A stretch of 8,411 nt of DNA, taken from Nitrososphaerota archaeon. Lineage in GTDB: Archaea; Thermoproteota; Nitrososphaeria; Nitrososphaerales; Gagatemarchaeaceae. The DNA is taken from contig VBPQ01000022.1 of NCBI GenBank assembly GCA_005877185.1, positions 1 to 8,411 of the forward strand. Direction: 5' to 3'. Shown here piece by piece: positions 1 through 5,595 of the stretch. Below the pieces are notes generated by a model, which searched no databases, was not told the origin of the DNA, and saw only the letters and a list, made by a program, of their open reading frames with translations. Made by a program: the position numbers and the translations under genes. Position 1 is the stretch's first letter, and each line of letters opens with the position of its first letter.

Positions 1-1
1 G

Positions 2-496
2 AGACTAGAAACGGAATTCGTGGCATGCGAGCCCACAGCCGTTCCGTCAACAACTCGGGGAAAATTCACCTATGATTACGCGGATGCGGCCGAACACACC
101 CCACTGGTGAAGATGTATTCGATTGGACACAGCACTCCAAATCCCCCGATTCACGCCGGCGGACTGAGGTTTCATGGGAAAGCCCCCAGCCTCTCGCTTC
201 TGATCCATTTGGGAGTCGTGAAATCCGTTGCCTTCCCTCAGACGAAGGTGTTCGAGGCGGCAAAGATCTTTGCCCAGACGGAGGGGGTCATCGCGGCACC
301 AGAATCCGCACACGGTTTGAGGTACGCCATAGATGAGGCCATAAGATGCAGGAAGACGGGGGAGAAGAAGGTCATCGCATTCAACAACTGCGGACACGGC
401 CTGCTCGACCTCTCAGCCTACGATGAGTACAACAAGGGGAAACTTGTTGACTGGGAGCCCGCCGAAATCCAGCTATTCGAGTATCTGAAAAGGTAG
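2..496 (+). CDS. trpB: Tryptophan synthase beta chain, TrpB2 type (C-terminal part, 5' end outside window)
   Basis: The reading frame is open to the left window edge, so this is the last 164 residues of a protein of roughly 430-450 residues. TrpB joins indole and L-serine to give L-tryptophan, using pyridoxal phosphate (PLP), in the cytoplasm. Diagnostic blocks in order: TRG, PLVKMYSIGH, PIHAGGLRFHG, QTEGVIAAPESAH and CGHGLLDLSAYDEY. The HAGGLR-HG block and the GHGLLD ending are typical of the TrpB2 subfamily rather than canonical TrpB. The PLP-binding lysine should lie upstream, outside the window. One oddity: the position before GHG, where most family members carry Ser (SGHG) contacting the PLP ring nitrogen, is Cys here (codon 389-391). 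The gene ends in TAG and has no evident link to the importer genes, which start 186 bases later with their own promoter. No trpA is visible. Confidence 0.93.
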   Translation, partial: RLETEFVACEPTAVPSTTRGKFTYDYADAAEHTPLVKMYSIGHSTPNPPIHAGGLRFHGKAPSLSLLIHLGVVKSVAFPQTKVFEAAKIFAQTEGVIAAPESAHGLRYAIDEAIRCRKTGEKKVIAFNNCGHGLLDLSAYDEYNKGKLVDWEPAEIQLFEYLKR

Positions 497-581
497 GCCC
501 GCAACTCGACGAACGAAGGCGCTCACCTAGGAATTTGCGAATCAAGAAACGCAAGAGCGTGACTGCAGATTAAGTGCGTGC

Positions 582-612
582 GATTCGTGAGAATCAGATC
601 AAGACGATTTTT
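582..612 (+). terminator. Possible weak terminator after trpB
   Basis: A 5-bp inverted repeat, GATTC (582-586) and GAATC (591-595), is followed by a run of five T at 608-612. Archaeal termination depends mainly on T-runs, so this could end trpB transcription. The run is short and the stem small. The inverted repeat could equally be an operator for the livG promoter 55 bases further on. Confidence 0.25.
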
Positions 613-644
613 CATTCATCACCTAATACCTCAAGACTCTCGGC

Positions 645-657
645 TGAAAGCTTAAAG
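645..657 (+). promoter_or_regulatory. Archaeal promoter of the livGFHM operon (BRE/TATA)
   Basis: CTGAAAGCTTAAAG reads as an archaeal TFB-recognition element (GAAA, 646-649) followed by a TATA element (CTTAAAG, 651-657). The box centre, about 654, predicts transcription start near 680-682. That is essentially at the TTG start codon of livG (683), so the mRNA would be leaderless. No Shine-Dalgarno sequence precedes the start, which agrees. Confidence 0.6.
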
Positions 658-682
658 GCCTTCCACGCACTTTCAGTCCAAC

Positions 683-1465
683 TTGGACGCCCTTCTTGAA
701 CTGGACGGGATTACGAAGTCGTTCGGTGGATTGGTGGCCGTGAAGAACCTTTCCTTTTCGATAGGCGAGGGGGAGATTCTCGGCTTAATCGGGCCCAACG
801 GGGCGGGCAAGACGACAGTGTTCAACCTGATATCCGGCGTCTACAGGCCGGAAGCAGGAAGCATCAGGTTCAATGGGAAAGTCATATCGGGTCTGAAGCC
901 GCACGAAGTTTCGTCGCTTGGGATTGCCAGAACCTTTCAGACCGTGAGACCATTCGCCAGGATGAGCGCAAGGGAGAACGTCATGGCCGGACTGCTGTTC
1001 GGAAGAAGCGGCATTATCGCGCCGAGGCGAGCTACCCAGAAAGCACTTGAAATCCTTGAATTGGTTTCGCTTCTGGATAAAGCCGAGGTTCGCGCTGGTC
1101 ACCTCACCCTCGCGGAACAGAAGAGGCTGGAGCTCGCGAGGGCGCTTGCCACCTCTCCAAAACTCTTGATGCTGGACGAGGTCGTGGCTGGGTTGAATCA
1201 TTCGGAGATGAACGCCATGGTCGACCTTCTCAGAAGAATACAGCCCGAGCGGGGAATGGCGCTAATCGTAATTGAGCACGTGATGAAAGCGATAGTGAGA
1301 CTCTGCAACAGAATCGTCGTGATGAACGGGGGAGAGAAGCTTGTCGAGGGTAGCCCGTCAGAAGTCATGAGAGATGAGAGAGTGGTCGCTGCATACATGG
1401 GAAGACGAGGTAACGACGACGACGACGGAGAAAGCACAACAACCTCTTCCTCAGCCCCTCAATAG
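683..1465 (+). CDS. livG: Branched-chain amino acid-type ABC transporter ATP-binding protein LivG
   Basis: One of the two cytoplasmic ATPases that power a HAAT-family importer. Visible motifs: Walker A GPNGAGKT (residues 37-44), Q-loop Gln86 in RTFQTVRPF, signature-like LTLAEQ (141-146), Walker B LLMLDE (161-166), AGLN after it, and switch His199 in VIEH. The RTFQ and LDE-AGLN blocks separate LivG from LivF. Length (260) is normal. The start is TTG at 683, chosen because it is the first start matching the family N-terminus and lies at the expected transcription start. Two oddities: the signature helix lacks the usual SGGQ/SYG core, and Walker B is followed by Val instead of the near-universal Pro (LDEVV). 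The C-terminal 17 residues (from Asn244) are a low-complexity Asp/Thr/Ser tail encoded partly by an ACG repeat. Transported substrate cannot be read from this subunit. Confidence 0.93.
   Translation: MDALLELDGITKSFGGLVAVKNLSFSIGEGEILGLIGPNGAGKTTVFNLISGVYRPEAGSIRFNGKVISGLKPHEVSSLGIARTFQTVRPFARMSARENVMAGLLFGRSGIIAPRRATQKALEILELVSLLDKAEVRAGHLTLAEQKRLELARALATSPKLLMLDEVVAGLNHSEMNAMVDLLRRIQPERGMALIVIEHVMKAIVRLCNRIVVMNGGEKLVEGSPSEVMRDERVVAAYMGRRGNDDDDGESTTTSSSAPQ
1413..1427 (+). repeat. (ACG)5 trinucleotide repeat in the livG tail
   Basis: Five tandem ACG units near the 3' end of livG give four consecutive Asp residues (245-248) in frame. Such a tract can vary in length by slippage without a frameshift. 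It lies outside the conserved ATPase fold. Confidence 0.7.
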
Positions 1466-1488
1466 AGCTGTGGTGGCTTCGAAGGCCT

Positions 1489-2193
1489 TTGTTATCAGTT
1501 GACTCGGTCTCGGCCTCTTACGGTAACCTGAGGGTATTGTGGGACGTATCGATGAGCGCGGAAGCCGGAGAGATTGTCTCAATCATCGGCGCGAATGGGG
1601 CTGGGAAGTCGACTCTGCTCAAGTCGATCATGGGCCTGGTGAGGACTCAGGGAGGAGAGATAGTCTTCGAAGGAACCAGAGTCAATGGGGTGGCTCCCCA
1701 CACATTGGTAGCAATGGGCATCGCGTATGTTCCCGAGGGACGAAGGCTCTTCCCAGAAATGACTGTAAGAGAGAACCTCCGGATGGGTGCGCCAAGAAGA
1801 TGTCCCGAAGTCAATGAACGGTTGAAGTTTGTTCAGGACTTGTTCCCGGTTCTGGAAGAGCGAAGGTTCCAGCTGGTCATGACACTCTCAGGTGGTGAGC
1901 AGCAGATGGTCGCGATTGGCAGGGCGCTGATGGCGAAGCCCAAGATGCTGCTCCTCGATGAGCCCTCCCTCGGCCTCTCACCAATTGCGTTCGAGAAGGT
2001 CATTGGCGCCATCGAAAAGATAAACAGAGAAGGAGTCGCTGTTTTACTGGCGGAGCAAAGCTCGGAGCGAGCGATGGAAATCTCCGATAGAACCTACGTG
2101 CTCGAGAACGGCAGGGTGGCTGGCAGCGGATTGAGCGATGAGCTGTTGCACGACCCCATGGTAAGATTAGCCTATCTGGGAGTCGGGACCTGA
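1489..2193 (+). CDS. livF: Branched-chain amino acid-type ABC transporter ATP-binding protein LivF
   Basis: The second ATPase of the importer, expected to pair with LivG on the cytoplasmic face of LivH/LivM. Motifs: Walker A GANGAGKS (34-41), VPEGRRLFPEMTVRENL (81-97) with Glu83 in the Q-loop place, signature LSGGEQQM (133-140), Walker B MLLLDE (153-158) followed by PSLGLSP, and AEQ with Gln190 in the switch-His place. VPEGR and the EQ switch are LivF hallmarks, not defects. Length 234 is normal. The start is TTG at 1489, 23 bases after the livG stop; the first residues (LSVDSVSASYG) match the family start. A GGTGG at 1472-1476 is only a weak, distant ribosome-binding site. The signature motif is intact here, in contrast to LivG, so this subunit probably carries a fully competent ATP-binding half-site. 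Co-transcribed with its neighbours. Confidence 0.94.
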   Translation: MLSVDSVSASYGNLRVLWDVSMSAEAGEIVSIIGANGAGKSTLLKSIMGLVRTQGGEIVFEGTRVNGVAPHTLVAMGIAYVPEGRRLFPEMTVRENLRMGAPRRCPEVNERLKFVQDLFPVLEERRFQLVMTLSGGEQQMVAIGRALMAKPKMLLLDEPSLGLSPIAFEKVIGAIEKINREGVAVLLAEQSSERAMEISDRTYVLENGRVAGSGLSDELLHDPMVRLAYLGVGT

Positions 2194-2195
2194 AC

Positions 2196-3149
2196 TTGGC
2201 CCTGGGCACGTTAGAATTTGTTCAGGCACTCGTGAATGGGTTGTTGCAGGGAGGATTCTTCGCCCTCTCCGCTGCCGGGTTTTCTCTCATATTTGGCGTC
2301 CAGAAGGTCCTGAATGTGGCCCACGGGGCATTCATCATCCTCGCAGCATTCGCCACGATTCAGTTCTCGATTTTGGTTACACCCGCCCTCCACATTGACC
2401 CCCTGTTCTCGATATTCCCGGACTTCTTGATGCTGGCCCTCTTGGGCGGCTCCGTTTACCTTCTTATTATCTACAGGATTGAGAGGACAGGGTTCGAAGC
2501 CCCTCTCCTCGCCACCTTCGGTCTTTCGATACTCTTAGAGTACCTGGCCTCAAACGGCATCGGTCCCTTTCCGGCGCTGGACCCGTCGCACGGTATTGGG
2601 GCGCAGGCTCAGCATCAGAGCTACTCGAGTAACGCATTCCAGATAGGCCCGATCTTCCTGCAAGAGGCTCAGGCTTTGGCCTTCGTCATGGCTGTTGTGG
2701 TGCTTCCTATTCTCCAACTCTTCCTTTCCAGGACCTATCGCGGCAGAGCGATTCGCGCAACGTCGCAGGACTGGGAGGCAGCTGAGTTCTCGGGCATAAA
2801 CACGAAGGCGGTCAGGCTCCTCTCGTTCATCACGGGTTCGGCCCTCGCTGGGCTTGCGGGGGGGCTCTTTGCATTCACGAACTCCGTAACGGCAACAGCG
2901 GGGGATGAAGTGTTGCTTCCGGTGATACTCGTCGTAGTAATTCTAGGTGGCGTTGGGAGCATACTTGGAACCCTTGCGGCCGGATTTCTTGTCGGGGTCA
3001 CCATGAGCGTCTCGAGCCTCATCGCCCTCACGCTGCCCTCACAGTTTCAGTTTCACGCAGACCTCGCGCCACTTCTGACGTTTCTAATCTTCATTGTCAT
3101 TCTCATGGTCAGACCAAGAGGGCTCTTTGGACACAGTGCCGCTGAGTGA
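2196..3149 (+). CDS. livH: Branched-chain amino acid-type ABC transporter permease LivH
   Basis: Integral membrane subunit forming half of the translocation path. The 317-residue sequence is hydrophobic, with about eight membrane segments. Family blocks: ALVNGLLQGGFFALSAAGFS (11-30), IFGVQKVLNVAHGAF (32-46), the cytoplasmic coupling stretch RTYRGRAIRATSQDWEAAEF (179-198), SALAGLAGGLFAF (215-227), VILGGVGSILGTLAAGFLVG (248-267) and the typical ending VRPRGLFG (305-312). It starts with TTG at 2196, two bases after the livF stop, so translation is probably coupled. The start gives the normal LivH N-terminus; a GTG at 2232 would remove part of the first membrane helix. Its stop codon overlaps the livM start (GTGA). 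The substrate could be a hydrophobic amino acid, or an amide, urea or aromatic acid, since all are carried by relatives. Confidence 0.93.
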   Translation: MALGTLEFVQALVNGLLQGGFFALSAAGFSLIFGVQKVLNVAHGAFIILAAFATIQFSILVTPALHIDPLFSIFPDFLMLALLGGSVYLLIIYRIERTGFEAPLLATFGLSILLEYLASNGIGPFPALDPSHGIGAQAQHQSYSSNAFQIGPIFLQEAQALAFVMAVVVLPILQLFLSRTYRGRAIRATSQDWEAAEFSGINTKAVRLLSFITGSALAGLAGGLFAFTNSVTATAGDEVLLPVILVVVILGGVGSILGTLAAGFLVGVTMSVSSLIALTLPSQFQFHADLAPLLTFLIFIVILMVRPRGLFGHSAAE

Positions 3150-4207
3150 AGCGGAGGAGGGTGACTGATCCTAAGGTGGCCGATAGGAGTCGGGGATGGA
3201 AGTTCGCGCTCGGCATGAGAAATGCCTCCCGAATCACGCTGCTAATCTCACTTTTCTTCGCGGCGGTGTATCCACTCACCCTCTCCACGGAGGGTTCAAG
3301 GGTCCTGTCTGTGTACGCCGTCTACTTCATGTGGATTTCGTTGGCCGAGAGTTGGAACCTAGTGGGCGGGTACGCCGGGCTTCTCAATCTGGGGATCTCT
3401 GCTTTCTTCGCCCTCGGCGGGGTTGTGGGAGCGCTCGCCCTCTTCGACGGGTTCCCGTTCATCATATCATTGCTCTTGGCTGGGTTTGCTGGGGCGATTC
3501 TCGGAGTCGCACTGATACCAACGTTTAGACTCAAGAGCTTCTACTTCGCGATTGCCACCCTCGTCGTCCCACTCGTGGTTAAGCCGATGGTTGAATTTCT
3601 TGGCAACAGAGCGGATTTCACGGTTCCTCAGACCGTGATTCTCACACCGATGGGGCTCTACTACTCGGGTTTGGCCCTCGCTGGAATCACGATATTCGGC
3701 GCATACTTTCTGATGCGGTCGAGGGTAGGATTCGCCTTGAGAGCCTTGGGGGACGACGAATTGGCTTCGTCCAGTCTTGGGATCAACGTTCTGCTTTACA
3801 AATCGATAGCGGTCCTCGCGAGCGGATTCATCGCGTCCGCGGCGGGGGCCTATTATCTCCAGATCATTGGGACGATCAACACAACCCTCTTCCAAAATCT
3901 CAGCTTTTCTCTCTTCCCGATATTCATGGTTATCATCGGCGGAATCGGAACATTCGAGGGTCCGGTGCTGGGGGCGGTCGTCTTCAGTTTGATAAACTAC
4001 TACGTCACGAGTCAATTCCCCGGAAGCACCGTTGACACCTTCATACTCTCCTTGATGATTATTGGCGTAGCCGTGCTCTTGCCGCGGGGCCTTGTCTCTT
4101 CTCTACACGAGCTGCGAAAACGCACGAGTCAGATTCCGGTCAAAGATAGAGCGACGGCTAGTAGGCAACGGGCGGCCATGGTTGAGGCTGCGCCTTCGCC
4201 CAGCTGA
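3146..4207 (+). CDS. livM: Branched-chain amino acid-type ABC transporter permease LivM
   Basis: Partner permease of LivH. Family blocks: SWNLVGGYAGLLNLGISAFF (69-88; relatives usually have LGH where this has LGI), FRLKSFYFAIATL (127-139, usually G-YFAIATL), the coupling stretch RSRVGFALRALGDDELASSS (191-210) followed by LGINVLLYKS, ASAAGAYY (230-237), GGIGTFEGPVLGA (265-277) and LLPRGL (311-316). The GTG start at 3146 overlaps the livH stop in a four-base GTGA junction, typical of translational coupling. GTG 3161 and ATG 3215 are alternative in-frame starts, because the first 23 residues are basic and unconserved. About eight or nine membrane segments follow. The C-terminal tail after LVSSL (~315-319) is charged and not family-conserved. 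Its last 50 bases lie opposite the 3' end of the binding-protein gene on the other strand. Confidence 0.93.
   Translation: MKRRRVTDPKVADRSRGWKFALGMRNASRITLLISLFFAAVYPLTLSTEGSRVLSVYAVYFMWISLAESWNLVGGYAGLLNLGISAFFALGGVVGALALFDGFPFIISLLLAGFAGAILGVALIPTFRLKSFYFAIATLVVPLVVKPMVEFLGNRADFTVPQTVILTPMGLYYSGLALAGITIFGAYFLMRSRVGFALRALGDDELASSSLGINVLLYKSIAVLASGFIASAAGAYYLQIIGTINTTLFQNLSFSLFPIFMVIIGGIGTFEGPVLGAVVFSLINYYVTSQFPGSTVDTFILSLMIIGVAVLLPRGLVSSLHELRKRTSQIPVKDRATASRQRAAMVEAAPSPS
4158..4207. other. 50-bp convergent overlap of livM and binding-protein coding ends
   Basis: The livM stop (TGA, 4205-4207) lies past the binding-protein stop (TAG read on the minus strand, 4158-4160). The last 16 livM codons and the last 16 binding-protein codons are therefore complementary. 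There is no room for a conventional intergenic terminator, and the two mRNAs must have complementary 3' ends. Confidence 0.9.
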
Positions 4208-5549
4208 ACGGATAGAGTATGTAATTAGTCGTCGCAACGCTCGTCGGCTCGAGCACCTGCAGCACCTGCAGCGTCTGGCCATTGATCACGGCATTCTGCC
4301 ACTGCATCATCAGCATGAACTTTCCAGACTGAATCCATTGGCCTCCGGAGGTGAAGGAGACATCCCCCATCGGGGTCTGGAAGGTCGTAGAAAGCAGGGC
4401 GCCTCTTATCGCCACGCTATTGACCGACCCCGCCTTCTGAATCGCGTCTGCGGCTATCAACGCCTCGGTGAAGTAGACGCCTTCGAGGGTGGGTGGATGC
4501 TGCCACTTTGCTTCATACTTGCCGACGATTTCAGAATTGCTCACGTTCTTGCCCAGGAGCTTTCCTACGTATGGGACACTGGGCTGCCACGGGAAGGCGG
4601 ACATCACTCCCACGGAGAGATTTCCAGCACCCCCGAGAGCGGGGATCGCGAACGGCGCGACGGCGGTTCCTCGTGTGAGGAGCCACGCCTTTGGCGCATA
4701 GTTTAGCTGGTGGGCCGTGTTCACCATCAGGACTGCGTCGGGCGGAATGGGAAGTCCGTAAATGGCTTCAGCACCCGCGCTCTTTGCAGCCGATATGAAG
4801 CTCGTCATCTCGGAGGTGCTGCCCGGCGTGAATGTCAGGTCCGAGCAAGTGCAGACGGCGTATCCGAGGGTTCTCGCGTAGGCTTCACCCCCAAGGTTAT
4901 TCGCCTGTGCCGCCGGATCACCCTCACCAAAGAAGGCCACAGTCACGTTGTGAGACGGAGTAGACGGGTCCACAGTCCGGAACCAGTTGAAGAAGATGTG
5001 TGCCTCGTTAGTCTCATTATGGAATGGGGAGAATATCCAGGCGTTGGAACAATCCGCGCAACTCTTTGCGACTGAGGTGTACACGGGTCCGATGTACGGA
5101 ATTTGATTTCTCGAGGCGAACTGCTGAGCCACCGAATCCTGAACTCCCCCGAGCTCACCCATGATCACATTCGCATGGTACTGAGAGACGAGAGTCTGCA
5201 AATTGGATTGGGCTACGCTCGGGTCAGTCTTGTCGTCCAGAACAACCAGCTTGACAATCCCTCTAGTCCCGTCGCTCAGCGGAATCCCTCCAAGGTCGTT
5301 GATCGACTGAACTGCGTATGACAGTGTCCAGTTCTGCTCCTGCCCAAAAGCCTGCAACTGGCCCGTCATTGAAAGCGTCGCCCCGAAAACAATCTCGACG
5401 GTTTTCGGGGGAGTGGTCGTTTGAATCCCCTGCGAGGTCGGGGCCAGGAAGAAGTACGACGCCGCCGCTGCCGCGATGATCACGACGACGATAACAGCGG
5501 CCACAATCGTAGAAACTGCCCTTTCACCGCGGCGACGCGTCGGGCTCAT
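4158..5549 (-). CDS. Liv-type (LivK/Peripla_BP_6) ABC transporter substrate-binding protein with pilin-like signal anchor
   Basis: Extracytoplasmic receptor that should capture the substrate and deliver it to LivHM. After residue 50 the protein follows the type I periplasmic-binding fold of LivK: VEIVFGATLSMTGQLQAFGQ (51-70), QSINDLGGI (81-89), LVVLDDKTDPSVA (101-113), the VIMGELGG loop (128-135), IPYIGPV (150-156), VTVAFFGEGD (202-211), SAGAEAIYG (257-265), YEAKWQHPPTLEGVYFTEAL (345-364). The N-terminus is MSPTRRRGERA, then VSTIVAAVIVVVII and a Thr/Pro linker (44-48). R10-A11-V12-S13 fits the archaeal class III (type IV pilin-like) signal, cut after A11, rather than a lipoprotein box: there is no Cys after the hydrophobic segment. 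Four Cys (164, 167, 233, 235) form CxxC and CxC pairs. The ATG at 5549 lies about 30 bases from a TATA box. Ligand unknown. Length 463 is slightly long for the family. Confidence 0.9.
   Translation of the reverse strand: MSPTRRRGERAVSTIVAAVIVVVIIAAAAASYFFLAPTSQGIQTTTPPKTVEIVFGATLSMTGQLQAFGQEQNWTLSYAVQSINDLGGIPLSDGTRGIVKLVVLDDKTDPSVAQSNLQTLVSQYHANVIMGELGGVQDSVAQQFASRNQIPYIGPVYTSVAKSCADCSNAWIFSPFHNETNEAHIFFNWFRTVDPSTPSHNVTVAFFGEGDPAAQANNLGGEAYARTLGYAVCTCSDLTFTPGSTSEMTSFISAAKSAGAEAIYGLPIPPDAVLMVNTAHQLNYAPKAWLLTRGTAVAPFAIPALGGAGNLSVGVMSAFPWQPSVPYVGKLLGKNVSNSEIVGKYEAKWQHPPTLEGVYFTEALIAADAIQKAGSVNSVAIRGALLSTTFQTPMGDVSFTSGGQWIQSGKFMLMMQWQNAVINGQTLQVLQVLEPTSVATTNYILYPFSWAKAQPQPWPPVAY
4252..4269. repeat. 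9-bp tandem duplication in the binding-protein gene
   Basis: AGCACCTGC occurs twice in tandem (4252-4260, 4261-4269). On the minus strand it encodes the repeated LQV-LQV of the C-terminal region (residues ~427-432). It is in frame, so the protein is simply three residues longer; possibly a slippage event. Confidence 0.7.
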
Positions 5550-5576
5550 CCGCTTCGGCCAATTCCGAATCCACTC

Positions 5577-5584
5577 TATATAAG
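5577..5584 (-). promoter_or_regulatory. Archaeal TATA box of the binding-protein gene
   Basis: Read on the minus strand, CTTATATA (5584-5577) is a near-ideal archaeal TATA box. Its centre, near 5580, predicts transcription start near 5553, about four bases before the ATG at 5549, so the message would be nearly leaderless. It sits in the 46-base gap after the Mo-hydroxylase gene. The binding protein can therefore be made on its own, even if read-through from upstream also occurs. Confidence 0.7.
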
Positions 5585-5595
5585 CCTGAACTCAC

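Noticed and set aside
3467..4015. Minus-strand 182-codon open frame inside livM.
   Set aside because: Charged, motif-free shadow of a strongly supported membrane protein gene.
4092..4706. Plus-strand 204-codon open frame spanning the livM end and the opposite strand of the binding-protein gene.
   Set aside because: It has Arg-rich composition without family motifs and lies antisense to a clearly recognisable binding protein.
4158..5549. Lipoprotein-type anchoring of the binding protein.
   Set aside because: No Cys follows the hydrophobic N-terminal segment; the first Cys is residue 164.
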